The notes under the pieces were generated by a model. It saw nothing but the letters and a program-made list of their open reading frames with translations. It ran no database searches and was not told the DNA's origin. DNA of 9,872 nt from Pseudomonadota bacterium (GTDB taxonomy: Bacteria; Pseudomonadota; Alphaproteobacteria; Azospirillales; Azospirillaceae). Shown here in pieces: positions 1-7,359 of this stretch; within the stretch, counting starts at the first letter, position 1; the number at the start of each line of letters is the position of its first letter. The DNA lies in assembly GCA_023412175.1 (NCBI GenBank), contig JAEYOB010000558.1, positions 1 through 9,872 of the forward strand. The letters run 5' to 3'. The translations under genes were made by a program, and so were the position numbers.

Positions 1-957
1 CTCCACCAGCGGGCCCCCGACGTCCACCTCGGCGCGCCGGTAGTCCCACGAGCCGAGGGTGAACGAGCCGGAAGCGGCAAACTGGTCGCCTGCGCGCTTG
101 CGCACCAGGTTGACCGTGCCGCCGGGCTCGCCGGTGCCGAACATCATGCCGGACGGGCCGCGCAGCACCTCCACCCGGTCGAACATTACGAGATCCGGCT
201 GGGTGCCGTAGATGCTGGACAGCGGCGCCGGCAGTCCGTCCACCAGGGCGTTGTCCAGCTCGAAGCCGCGGGCGAAGATACTGGACCTTCCCTGGTCGTT
301 GGTCAGGACGGTCATGCCGGTGGTGGCGCGCATCGCGTCCTCCAACCGGTTCAGGTTCTGATCCTCGATGCGCTGCCGGGTGACGACGCTGACCGACTGC
401 GGCGTCTGGCGCAACGTCGTCGGGATCTTGGAGCCGACGCTGGTGGCCGAACCGCCGTAGGAGTTCGTCCCTTCGGTGGTGCCCGGATCGCGGACGCGGC
501 GCCCCTCCACCGAAACCGGGTCGATGGCGATGGCGCCGGCGGCGGCGACCGGCTTGCTGAGGACGACCGTACGGGAATCGGTGTAGCGCCACGTGTACCC
601 GCTGCCCGACAGAAGCTGGCCGAGCGCCTGGGACGGCGTAAACGTGCCGGACAGGCCCGCTGACTTGACCCCGGCCACATCCTCCGATGCGAACAGCAAA
701 CGCAGACCGGCTTGGTCGGCCAGGGCGGTCAGAGCGGTGTCGAGGTCCTGCGCGGGAATCTGGAACCGGACAGCCTGCTCAGCAGCCTGCGCCACCTGCG
801 GCGGCATCCCGGCCGGAGCGGCCCGCTCCGCGGCATGACCCACGCTCGGGACGGCGAGAAGCACCGCCGCCGTGGACACCATCAAGAACGCCCGAAGACC
901 AGCGACCCGACATCCTCCGTTCTGCACCACCGCGCCGCGCCCCTGCCAAGCAGCCAT
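1..957 (-). CDS. TonB-dependent siderophore receptor (signal-transducing type), 3' end beyond window
   Basis: Outer-membrane gated channel that imports a ferric siderophore using TonB energy and also signals to a FecR partner. The first 319 residues are visible and the frame is open at base 1, so most of the beta-barrel lies outside. A signal peptide with a long n-region (hydrophobic core about residues 24-42, cleavage probably after GHA) is followed by an STN domain (about 63-135, from VRFQIPAQDLDTAL), a possible TonB box near DPVSVEG (146-152) and the plug domain (about 178-288). The plug shows family signatures TPQSVSVVTRQRIEDQ, DRVEVLRGPSG and GEPGGTVNLVRKR. The STN domain marks the transducer subclass (FecA, FpvA, PupB). 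ATG at 957 was chosen because AAGGGG lies 9 nt upstream and an in-frame stop lies about 50 nt upstream; ATG at 882 would give a shorter signal peptide. It is the third gene of a fecI-fecR-receptor set, so it is probably FecI-dependent. The siderophore cannot be told from this part. Confidence 0.95.
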   Translation of the reverse strand, partial: MAAWQGRGAVVQNGGCRVAGLRAFLMVSTAAVLLAVPSVGHAAERAAPAGMPPQVAQAAEQAVRFQIPAQDLDTALTALADQAGLRLLFASEDVAGVKSAGLSGTFTPSQALGQLLSGSGYTWRYTDSRTVVLSKPVAAAGAIAIDPVSVEGRRVRDPGTTEGTNSYGGSATSVGSKIPTTLRQTPQSVSVVTRQRIEDQNLNRLEDAMRATTGMTVLTNDQGRSSIFARGFELDNALVDGLPAPLSSIYGTQPDLVMFDRVEVLRGPSGMMFGTGEPGGTVNLVRKRAGDQFAASGSFTLGSWDYRRAEVDVGGPLVE

Positions 958-1008
958 ACCCGAAAACCCCTTCGTTCGTCGCGACGCTCTCGCGCCGCCT
1001 GTTTCTCA

Positions 1009-1029
1009 CGCGAATGCAAGTCATTCGCG
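1009..1029. promoter_or_regulatory. Perfect inverted repeat, candidate Fur-type operator upstream of the receptor gene
   Basis: The arms CGCGAATG and CATTCGCG are perfectly complementary around a 5-nt centre (CAAGT on the plus strand). The core 19 bp (1010-1028), aligned by hand to the classic E. coli Fur box, matches at 11 of 19 positions. It carries the same GCGAATGA half-site as the better Fur box at 2784-2802. It lies 52 bp upstream of the receptor start, in the 139-bp gap after fecR, where an operator for a separate receptor promoter would be expected. No T-run follows on either strand, so it does not look like a terminator. A different iron regulator (Irr- or RirA-like) or another dyad-binding protein is possible. 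Confidence 0.5.
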
Positions 1030-1096
1030 CCCTTATTGCCTACGACGAAGGAGAGGGGGTGACCTTGCAGTGCCTTTTGCAAAAAAATTTCAGGGT

Positions 1097-2068
1097 TCAG
1101 TATACCAGCGTCAGCAGGGGCAGGCGGGCGACCTTGACCGCCATCGTCTGTTCGACGGTGCGCAGCAGCCCGTCAGGATCCGCAAGGTCGAAGATGCCGG
1201 AGACCTCCAGCGCCTTCAGTTGCTCGTCCGCGATCACGATCTGCCCCGCGCGGTAACGCTCCAGCTCGGCGGCAACCTCGCCCAGCGGACGGCGGTTGAA
1301 GACCAGCTTGCCGCCACGCCACGCGGTCGCCGCCATGGCATCGACCCGCGCCGGCTCGCTCGGTGGTGCCCCCGCGCCGTAATCGGTGCGCTCGCCGGCG
1401 GCAAGCCTGATACGCGCGGACCGGCCATTGCCGCTCCACACCTCCACCGCACCTTCAGCCACCACGACTCCCACTGCCTGACCGCTGCGGCGGACCGAAA
1501 ACACCGTGCCGAGGGCCTGGGCCTCGCCGTTCGCCGCGCTGACGATGAACGGACGCCCCGGATCCCGCACCACGTCGAAGAGAGCCTCACCCTCGTGAAG
1601 GATCACTCGCCGCTCGGCCTCCGAATAGGACACGGACAACGCCGTCGCGGTGTTGAGCGCCGCCAGCGAGCCATCGGGAAGGCGCATGTCCCGGCGCTCG
1701 CCCACTCGGGTCGTATGGTCGGCGTAGAGGCCCGCCATCGGACCAAGCACCCCCGAACCCACGACGAGGGCCGCCCCCGACGCCGCGATGGCGCCTGTCA
1801 GCACCGCACGTCGTGTCGGTACCCCGCGCCGCCGTTCGGCCGGAAACGTCGTCCTCGCTGCTGTCAACGTCTCAGGAATGCTCTGCCAGAGCGCGTCCGC
1901 CTGCCGTGCCGCTGCCTGATGTGCTGAGCTGCGCCGCCGCCACGCTGCAAAGGCGGCGCGATCCGCCCCCGTCGCCCGGCCGGAGTGCAGAAGCACCAGC
2001 CAGTCGATAGCCTCGTTGCCGAGCCTCCGGTCGGGAGGCATGCCTGCTCGCGGATCGTGTGACATCAT
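1097..2068 (-). CDS. fecR: FecR-family transmembrane anti-sigma/sigma regulator
   Basis: Inner-membrane protein that holds the partner ECF sigma factor and relays the signal from the receptor's periplasmic STN domain. From the chosen start it has 323 residues, usual for the family. The cytoplasmic N-terminal domain (DUF4880-like, about 17-60, with EAIDWLVLLHSGRAT and RAAFAAWRRRS) is followed by one membrane segment (about 88-112), the FecR domain (about 120-215, with RLPDGSLAALNTATAL and VILHEGEALFDV) and a C-terminal STN-like part (about 250-318, VFNRRPLGEVAAELERY). The segment before the membrane helix reads TRRAVLTG, which resembles a twin-arginine motif. The start is uncertain. ATG 2068 is followed by a second ATG at 2065, with ATG 2110 and ATG 2041 also in frame, and none has a strong ribosome binding site; an in-frame TAA closes the frame 24 nt upstream of 2110. 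It follows fecI on the same strand and the pair is probably co-transcribed. Confidence 0.93.
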   Translation of the reverse strand: MMSHDPRAGMPPDRRLGNEAIDWLVLLHSGRATGADRAAFAAWRRRSSAHQAAARQADALWQSIPETLTAARTTFPAERRRGVPTRRAVLTGAIAASGAALVVGSGVLGPMAGLYADHTTRVGERRDMRLPDGSLAALNTATALSVSYSEAERRVILHEGEALFDVVRDPGRPFIVSAANGEAQALGTVFSVRRSGQAVGVVVAEGAVEVWSGNGRSARIRLAAGERTDYGAGAPPSEPARVDAMAATAWRGGKLVFNRRPLGEVAAELERYRAGQIVIADEQLKALEVSGIFDLADPDGLLRTVEQTMAVKVARLPLLTLVY

Positions 2069-2154
2069 GGAAGCCCGTTCAACCGGAGGGAGCCGTTTCC
2101 CCCCTCCCATCCATACGACGTTTCGGGCACGGCATTACAGCAATCCGACACTGC

Positions 2155-2685
2155 TCATTCTTTTCCGTGCGCGTGCTCCAGCCGATCGCGGCAGTGACGC
2201 AGCGCCTGTGCGATGTACTTGGCGACCATGCTTTCGGACACTCCCAGGCGCGCGGCGATCTGTGCGTGCGTCAGGCTTTCCATCCGGCTGAGCAGCAGCG
2301 CCTGCCGGGGATTCGGCGGCAGTTCCCGCAGGGCGGAGTCGAGCAGGCGGATCCGTTCGCGCGCCAGCAGCGCCCCTTCCGGCGCCGGGGCCGGATCGGG
2401 GACGGACTCCGCCTCCTCATCGGTTCCGGTGACGGCGGCGCGGCGAGCGTCCCGGCGCAACACGTCGATGGCGAGGTTTCCGGCGACACGGAACAGGTAG
2501 GCGCGCGGATCCCGAATGTCCGAGGGGGTATCCGCCGTCACCGCAAGGCGCAGGTAGGTGTCCTGCGCGACATCGGCGGCTTGTTCAGCGTTGCCCATCC
2601 GGCGGACGAGGAATCGCAGCAGATCCGCATAATGCTCCTGAAAGCTGCTGAACAGGCCGGATGGCTGACGCCCTCCCTTCGACAC
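2155..2685 (-). CDS. fecI: FecI-type ECF RNA polymerase sigma factor
   Basis: Iron-starvation sigma factor of the ECF class, expected to direct RNA polymerase to the adjacent receptor gene when FecR is signalled. The 176 residues hold sigma region 2 (about 15-82, with FQEHYADLLRFLVRRMGN, the DVAQDTYLRL segment and RAYLFRVAGNLAIDVLRRDARR) and, after an acidic/proline-rich linker (about 86-106), region 4 (about 112-168) with ELPPNPRQALLLSRMESLT and the helix-turn-helix IAARLGVSESMVAKYIAQAL. The start is GTG at 2685, supported by GAGAGGAG (plus-strand 2693-2700 complement) seven bases upstream. It is the first gene of the fecI-fecR-receptor set, and a Fur box overlaps its likely promoter. The symbol is given for the family; the regulated substrate may not be ferric citrate. 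Confidence 0.95.
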   Translation of the reverse strand: MSKGGRQPSGLFSSFQEHYADLLRFLVRRMGNAEQAADVAQDTYLRLAVTADTPSDIRDPRAYLFRVAGNLAIDVLRRDARRAAVTGTDEEAESVPDPAPAPEGALLARERIRLLDSALRELPPNPRQALLLSRMESLTHAQIAARLGVSESMVAKYIAQALRHCRDRLEHAHGKE

Positions 2686-2692
2686 GGATACG

Positions 2693-2700
2693 CTCCTCTC
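2693..2700 (-). promoter_or_regulatory. Ribosome binding site of fecI
   Basis: On the minus strand GAGAGGAG lies seven bases before a GTG codon. This decides the GTG at 2685 as the start of the sigma factor, since no ATG is available at that point. Confidence 0.7.
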
Positions 2701-2774
2701 GCGTGGCCCGCCGCAGGCGTTCCAAGCCTGCGGCCCGACGCATCGGGCACCCCCTATGCGGCGGCGGCAACGTT

Positions 2775-2802
2775 AGTATAAATGCGAATGATTATCAATA
2801 AC
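2775..2802 (-). promoter_or_regulatory. Probable sigma70-type promoter of fecI overlapped by the Fur box
   Basis: On the minus strand a good -10 element TATACT occupies 2775-2780, and a weak -35 (GTTATT, 2797-2802) lies 16 bp upstream. The 19-bp Fur box covers the spacer and the -35, so Fur binding would block polymerase. The predicted transcript would start near 2768, leaving a leader of roughly 80 nt before the GTG start codon. The -35 is poor, so the exact -35 position is uncertain. Confidence 0.5.
2784..2802. promoter_or_regulatory. Fur box (iron-responsive operator)
   Basis: Read on the minus strand, GTTATTGATAATCATTCGC matches the classic 19-bp Fur box GATAATGATAATCATTATC at 15 of 19 positions by direct comparison. 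In the 7-1-7 reading, TGATAATCATTCGCA (2783-2797) matches 12 of 14 specified positions. It lies about 100 bp upstream of the FecI start codon and about 135 bp upstream of the divergent small Cys-rich gene, so it could serve one or both. Fur loaded with Fe(II) is known to repress fecI-type genes. Confidence 0.85.
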
Positions 2803-2925
2803 GCTGTAAATCACCGGCTTTGCCCATTGGCCTCTCCGGCTTATCTCGACAGAACGGGGTGTTACGTCGGCTGCGCACTAGAGGCGACGCGCGTCCGTCA
2901 CGACCTCCCTTACGCCCCGAGCCGC

Positions 2926-2930
2926 GGAGG
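2926..2930 (+). promoter_or_regulatory. Ribosome binding site of the Cys-rich small gene
   Basis: GGAGG sits five bases before ATG 2936. It is the main support for translation of that short reading frame over the overlapping longer frames here. A second ATG at 2931, in another frame, is too close to the site to be used well. Confidence 0.6.
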
Positions 2931-2935
2931 ATGGC

Positions 2936-3184
2936 ATGAGCGTCGACGTCGAGGCCCAACGTGGTTTGCTGATCAAGCTCCGCAACATGGTGGAGCAGTA
3001 CGAGCGCTGCAGCCTGAAAGGACCAAAGCTGATGCGCGGGGTGCGCTACCAGATGGCGGTGGACGCGACGGACGTGAACGGGGACCAATGCCAGTTCCCC
3101 GCCTGCGGATGCGCCAAGGCGGATTGCTCGGACCGGCCCGGCTGCCAGCCTTCCATAAGCTGGAAAAAAGCACCCCCACCATGA
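2936..3184 (+). CDS. Small Cys-rich protein of unknown function
   Basis: 82 residues, not recognised as any named family. The first half (about 1-45) is charged, looks mainly helical (RGLLIKLRNMVEQYERC) and has no signal peptide. The second half holds a cluster C-x4-C-x-C-x4-C-x5-C (Cys52, 57, 59, 64, 70), with Cys25 further upstream, which suggests metal or Fe-S binding or a compact redox site. This is inference. The gene is supported by GGAGG at 2926-2930, five bases before ATG 2936, and by strong G/C bias in third codon positions. The last ten residues (SISWKKAPPP) show weaker codon bias. It is divergent from fecI, with the Fur box between them, and converges on the exported-protein gene whose stop is at 3200. 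The spacing of the cysteines does not match the Bfd-type ferredoxin pattern. Confidence 0.65.
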   Translation: MSVDVEAQRGLLIKLRNMVEQYERCSLKGPKLMRGVRYQMAVDATDVNGDQCQFPACGCAKADCSDRPGCQPSISWKKAPPP

Positions 3185-3199
3185 CGGTGTGCCTCAGGC

Positions 3200-3694
3200 T
3201 CACCGGTCCCAACGCGGCTCCGCCGGGTTCGGCGGGGGCATTCCGGTCCCTCTCAGCGCCCGTGCGATGGCGCTGAAATCACGACGGAGGTCGTACACGA
3301 AGTACCGGAAATCGTGATCCATATCGGACAGGAGATTCGCAATCGGGCTTCCGGCCGGCGGGGGCCGATATTCGAGAGCGTTCGCGGCCGTGTCGGCGAC
3401 CTCGGCGTCGAGCGTGTTCCGCTCCTCCTCCATGGGAGCCCCCCAGGACGTGCTCCCGGCAACCTCAGGGCTGGCCTTCGGCGCCTTGGGGCGGCGCTCC
3501 AGCTTCTGCGTGGTCGGCGCTGCCGCCATATCCCTGGAGTCGCGGGCGAAGGCATCCAGGCACCGGCCCTGCGTTCTTGCCTGTGCCAGCATGCCGCCGT
3601 CGAGCAGCCAGCAATCGATCGCCTGCGCCCTGCCCACCGGCGCTGCGGAAAGGAGTGCCAGCGTCAGCGCGCCGCACCGAATCGCCTGCCCCAT
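3200..3694 (-). CDS. Exported hypothetical protein
   Basis: 164 residues, family not recognised. The N-terminus is a clean Sec signal peptide (MGQAIRCGALTLALLSAAPVG, likely cleavage after RAQA at residue 25), so the mature protein should be periplasmic or secreted. Two cysteines in the mature N-terminal part (Cys28 and Cys45) could form a disulfide. A Lys/Arg/Pro-rich middle (about 62-80) looks disordered. The C-terminal part (about 115-150, with LLSDMDHDFRYFVYDLRRDF) is amphipathic and aromatic, and the tail is proline-rich. ATG 3694 is set by AGGAGG (complement of 3703-3708) eight bases upstream. It is convergent with the Cys-rich small gene and divergent from the hybrid kinase. No function is claimed. 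Confidence 0.75.
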   Translation of the reverse strand: MGQAIRCGALTLALLSAAPVGRAQAIDCWLLDGGMLAQARTQGRCLDAFARDSRDMAAAPTTQKLERRPKAPKASPEVAGSTSWGAPMEEERNTLDAEVADTAANALEYRPPPAGSPIANLLSDMDHDFRYFVYDLRRDFSAIARALRGTGMPPPNPAEPRWDR

Positions 3695-4047
3695 GCCCGT
3701 GCCCTCCTGTGCCGCCTCGCACGCGGCTCAGCTTCCGGGACATACATCCGGCCCCCCGGCGGCATTCCCGAAGCAAAGGGCGAAACCGCGGGTCCCACGG
3801 CATACCCCCTTGGAACAGGTGCGGGTCAGAGGCCCACCTTTCGGACAGCGGTCAGCGTCCTGGGAGGACTTTTCAAAACATCCACCCGAAGGAAGACCGC
3901 ACCGCACAGCTACAACCACACCGGCGGTTGTCTCCGTGGTGCAAAGTGAGCATGCTGACGAAGAACAGCCGTCCTTCCATCATGCAGCGACAGAGCCCCA
4001 CGATTCGTTCCGAAGCACTTGTTCCCGCAGGACATCGCAGGTAGCCG
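3695..4047. other. Intergenic region between divergent genes, no firm element
   Basis: This 353-bp stretch must hold the promoters of the leftward exported-protein gene and the rightward kinase gene, but I see no convincing -35/-10 pair, operator dyad or terminator. A 30-codon frame starting ATGCTGACG at 3952 ends at TAG 4042-4044, three bases before the kinase ATG. It has only a weak upstream GTGAG and no recognisable product, so it is noted but not called as a gene. The same TAG is in frame with the kinase and fixes its earliest start at 4048. Confidence 0.5.
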
Positions 4048-7000
4048 ATGACGTTGCTGAACCGCCTGTTGCTCCTGGTCCTGCTCGCGGTGGTACCGAT
4101 TACCGCCGTCGAAACCTACAATCAGTTCGACCTGCGCCGCCAGCGCGAGGCGGAAATCCATCAGCGGGCGCTCCGCCTCGTCACCGTGCTGGACGCCGAG
4201 CATACAGTGCTGATCGAGGGCATTCGCCGGACGCTCGCCACCCTCGGCGAAACCATGGCGTTGCGGGAACGCAACGTGGAGGGCTGCCGCGACCTGATGC
4301 GGCGCCTTCGCATCAAGTACCCTGAGTACCTCCGCATTCGCGTCACGGACAATTCGGGTGTGGTCCGCTGCGCGACCGACACCGAAGCCGAGGGGCTCCT
4401 GATCACCAGCCGCCTGCACTACAGGCTGGCGGTGGAGACGAACCGCTTCACGGTTGGCGAACACATGAAGGAGCGGACTTCCGACACGCCGGTGATCCCC
4501 TTTGCCATGCGGTATGTCGACAAGGATGGCGAGCCGGCCGGCGTGGTGAGCGCGCTCCTGGACATCGGGTGGCTCGGAGGTCATCTGTCCAGGCATCCGC
4601 TGCCGCCCAACGCGTCGATCATCGTTACCGACCGCAAGGGCGTGATCCTGGCGCATGTGCCCGAACGGCCGGACATGATCGGCAGCCGCATGCCCGCCCC
4701 CTACCTGCAGCTCATCACGGGGCCGAAGAAGGGCACCGCGGAACTGGCCGGAGCCGACAACATCGTCCGGGTGTTCGGCCATTCGCCGGTGGCCACCGAA
4801 CCGGACAGCCTTTTCATCGCGGTCGGCATCGACAAGGCGCACGCGATGCAACCCATCGATCAGGCCATGGCGCGCTCGATGTCCCTGATCGCGGCCGTGC
4901 TCCTGCTAACCGTGCTCGCCGCGTGGTGGGTCGGGCGCCACTCCATCGGGAAGCCGGTGCGGACCCTGATCGGCACCACCCGACGCTGGCGAATGGGTGA
5001 GCACGGCGCCCGCGCCCGTCTGACCAACGGCATCGCCGAACTGGCGCAGCTTGGCCGCGCCTTCGACGAGATGGCCGACAGCCTGGAAGAGCGGTCGAGG
5101 GCCATCGAGGCCGAGCGGAGCAAGTATCAGGCCATCGTCGACACGGCGATGGACGCCATCGTGGTCATCGACAGCGCCGGGTCGATAAAATCGCTCAACC
5201 ATACGGCCGAAAGGATCTTCGGCTATCCAGGGGGCGAGGCGATCGGCCGCAACATCGCCGCCCTGGTTCCCGAAACAGAATGGCTGGCACATGATGGCTG
5301 CATCGGCCGCGAGGCCGAGGGGCTCCGCAAGGGCGGCTCGAGATTCCCGCTGGAGCTGTCCATCGCCGAATGGCGAAGCGACGGCCAGCGCTTCTTTACC
5401 GGCATCATCCGAGACGTTTCGGAACGCAAGACGAGCGAACTCCGGCTGCGGGAAAGCCTTGCGCTGCTGGAGGCGATCCTGGAGAGCACGTCCGATCCCA
5501 TTTTCGCCAAAGGGGCCGACGGACGTTTGCTCGCCGCCAACACGGCGACAGCCGTGGCGCTCGGATGCCGTCACCGCGAGGAGGTGCTGGGGCGCCGCGA
5601 CAGCGACTTCCTGACGCCAAAAGCAGCCATGGCCGTCGAATCCGTCGACCGCCGGATCATGGAAACCGGCGAACCCGCCACCATCGAGGAGAGGATCGAG
5701 CACCGGGCGCTGGGCGGCGGGCGTATATACCTGACGACCAAAACGCCGCTCCGGAACCTTAATGGCGAGATCCTCGGCCTAGTCGGGATCGCCCGCGACA
5801 TCACCGAACGCATGCGGAGGGAAGACGCGCTGCGTATGAGCGAGGAGCGCTTCCGCTCGCTGGTCGAGAACGCTCCCAACATCATGTGGCTGAACCACCC
5901 GGACGGGCGGCTCAAGTTCTTCAACGCGGCTTGGCGGTCATACACCGGACACGAAACCGAGGAGGACACGCGCTGGAACATCCTTCATCCGGAGGATCAG
6001 GAGCGCATCAAGAATCTTCGCCACCACGCACTCGCCACCGGTGAGCCGTACGAATACGAGATGCGCCTCCGGCGCGCCGACGGCGCCTACCGCTGGCATC
6101 TCGGCCGGGTCACCCCGGTGCGCGAAGACGAAAAGATCGTCTCCTGGATCGGCACGTCGATGGACGTCCACGACATTCATCGGGCCCGCGAAGCCGCACA
6201 GGAGGCTGACCGCTCGAAAACCCGCTTCCTGGCCGCCGCCAGCCACGACCTCCGCCAGCCGATGCAATCCATCCTGCTGTTCACCGAGGCGCTGCAGCCG
6301 CATATCAAGGATGCGGCCGGACGAGCCAAGATGACGCATCTGCACAACAGCCTGGATGCCCTCCGCGGTCTGCTCGACAGCCTGCTGGACGTTTCCCGCC
6401 TGGATGCCGACATCGTCACGCCGCAGTTCGAGGACTTCCCCGTTTCCGAGGTCATCGGGCCGTTGAGCGCAGCCTATGCCGCCGTCGCTCGGGAGAAAGG
6501 ACTGGGTTGGCAGGTCTCGGCGTGCGCTGCGCAGGTGTGCAGCGACCGGGTCCTGCTCGGCCGGATTCTGAGAAACCTGATCGAAAACGCGGTGCGCTAC
6601 ACGGCAGCCGGGGAAATCTCCATCGACTGCACGCTTTGGAACGGGAGCCTTCTGATCGAGGTGCGTGACACCGGCATCGGTATTCCCCCAGAGCACCGGC
6701 ACCGGATCTTCGAAGAGTTCCATCAGGTCGGCAACCCGGAACGCGACCGGACGCAGGGCCTTGGCCTCGGGCTCGCCATCGTGCGGCGGCTGTCGAGACT
6801 CCTGAATCACCCGATCACGGTTACCTCGGAACCGGGTCAGGGATCGACCTTCACCCTCTCGGTGCCGCTCGCCGCGGTCGAAGCGCCCCCCGTGCAACCG
6901 CCGCTTCCCCTTGTACCGCCACCGGCATCGACCGACGGCAGAACCAAAAGGTTCGTCGTCGTGGTGGACGACGATCCTATGGTGCTGATGGGGTTGGAGG

Positions 7001-7320
7001 CCATGCTCCGGGAATGGGGCTATGATGTGCTGACGGCCGGCTCGACGGATGAGGCCCTGAAGAACCTGCAGGAGGAACACCGCAGGCCGGATATCCTCCT
7101 CGTCGATTACCGTTTGCGCGAAGAACGGGTAGGCACCGAGGCTGTGCTGCGCATCCGCGCGATGTTCGGGACGGAAGTTCCGGGCATCATCGTAACCGGC
7201 GAGATCGGGCCGGAACCCCAGCAGGATGCTGCCGAGCACGGGCTCGGCCTGCTGCACAAGCCGGTGTCGCCGCGCCTGCTCGAAGTGGCGCTCACCCGCC
7301 AACTCCAGGCGGCGGAGTGA
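4048..7320 (+). CDS. Membrane hybrid sensor histidine kinase (Cache-HAMP-PAS3-HisKA-HATPase-REC)
   Basis: Senses an extracytoplasmic ligand and cytoplasmic cues, autophosphorylates and passes phosphate to its own receiver; 1090 residues. Order: TM1 (about 3-20); periplasmic Cache-like domain (about 30-270, two PAS-like halves); TM2 (278-296); HAMP (about 297-350); PAS1 (357-461), PAS2 (470-590) and PAS3 (600-711, PAS_3-like with LHPEDQERI and RRADGAYRWHLGRV); a short coiled linker; HisKA with His733 in ASHDLRQPMQS; HATPase with N-box Asn843/Asn847, DTGIGIP (874-880) and GLGLGLAIV (904-912); a Pro-rich linker (about 946-962); and REC (970-1088) with acidic pocket Asp974-976, phospho-acceptor Asp1020, Thr1050 and Lys1071. 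All catalytic residues are present. An in-frame TAG three bases upstream of the ATG fixes the start; the ribosome site is weak. No separate response regulator is nearby; the next gene is the RHH-like protein, 50 bp on. The ligand cannot be told. Confidence 0.95.
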   Translation: MTLLNRLLLLVLLAVVPITAVETYNQFDLRRQREAEIHQRALRLVTVLDAEHTVLIEGIRRTLATLGETMALRERNVEGCRDLMRRLRIKYPEYLRIRVTDNSGVVRCATDTEAEGLLITSRLHYRLAVETNRFTVGEHMKERTSDTPVIPFAMRYVDKDGEPAGVVSALLDIGWLGGHLSRHPLPPNASIIVTDRKGVILAHVPERPDMIGSRMPAPYLQLITGPKKGTAELAGADNIVRVFGHSPVATEPDSLFIAVGIDKAHAMQPIDQAMARSMSLIAAVLLLTVLAAWWVGRHSIGKPVRTLIGTTRRWRMGEHGARARLTNGIAELAQLGRAFDEMADSLEERSRAIEAERSKYQAIVDTAMDAIVVIDSAGSIKSLNHTAERIFGYPGGEAIGRNIAALVPETEWLAHDGCIGREAEGLRKGGSRFPLELSIAEWRSDGQRFFTGIIRDVSERKTSELRLRESLALLEAILESTSDPIFAKGADGRLLAANTATAVALGCRHREEVLGRRDSDFLTPKAAMAVESVDRRIMETGEPATIEERIEHRALGGGRIYLTTKTPLRNLNGEILGLVGIARDITERMRREDALRMSEERFRSLVENAPNIMWLNHPDGRLKFFNAAWRSYTGHETEEDTRWNILHPEDQERIKNLRHHALATGEPYEYEMRLRRADGAYRWHLGRVTPVREDEKIVSWIGTSMDVHDIHRAREAAQEADRSKTRFLAAASHDLRQPMQSILLFTEALQPHIKDAAGRAKMTHLHNSLDALRGLLDSLLDVSRLDADIVTPQFEDFPVSEVIGPLSAAYAAVAREKGLGWQVSACAAQVCSDRVLLGRILRNLIENAVRYTAAGEISIDCTLWNGSLLIEVRDTGIGIPPEHRHRIFEEFHQVGNPERDRTQGLGLGLAIVRRLSRLLNHPITVTSEPGQGSTFTLSVPLAAVEAPPVQPPLPLVPPPASTDGRTKRFVVVVDDDPMVLMGLEAMLREWGYDVLTAGSTDEALKNLQEEHRRPDILLVDYRLREERVGTEAVLRIRAMFGTEVPGIIVTGEIGPEPQQDAAEHGLGLLHKPVSPRLLEVALTRQLQAAE

Positions 7321-7359
7321 TGCCGAAGGCAGTCGATGCGGTGCCCCGGTGAGCAATAC

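Noticed and set aside
872..1927. Plus-strand open frame (351 codons) across the receptor start and fecR.
   Set aside because: It is antisense to two clear family members, has no recognisable domain, and its Arg/Pro/His-rich composition is typical of shadow frames at high GC.
3220..3235. Hairpin CCGCCG-GGTT-CGGCGG near the convergent ends of the two small genes.
   Set aside because: It lies within the proline-rich C-terminal codons of the exported protein and has no T-run on either strand, so it is not a convincing terminator.
2782..3276. A 164-codon plus-strand frame beginning inside the Fur box, overlapping the Cys-rich gene.
   Set aside because: It has no ribosome site, its start lies in the operator, and its composition is that of a shadow frame; the frame starting at 2936 has the GGAGG site and the codon bias.
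5938..7356. Long minus-strand open frame (472 codons) antisense to the kinase, with others at 3910-4851 and 4906-5703.
   Set aside because: These are mirror frames of a GC-rich coding gene. The translations lack any domain, are rich in Arg/His/Gly, and overlap a kinase whose motifs are all intact.
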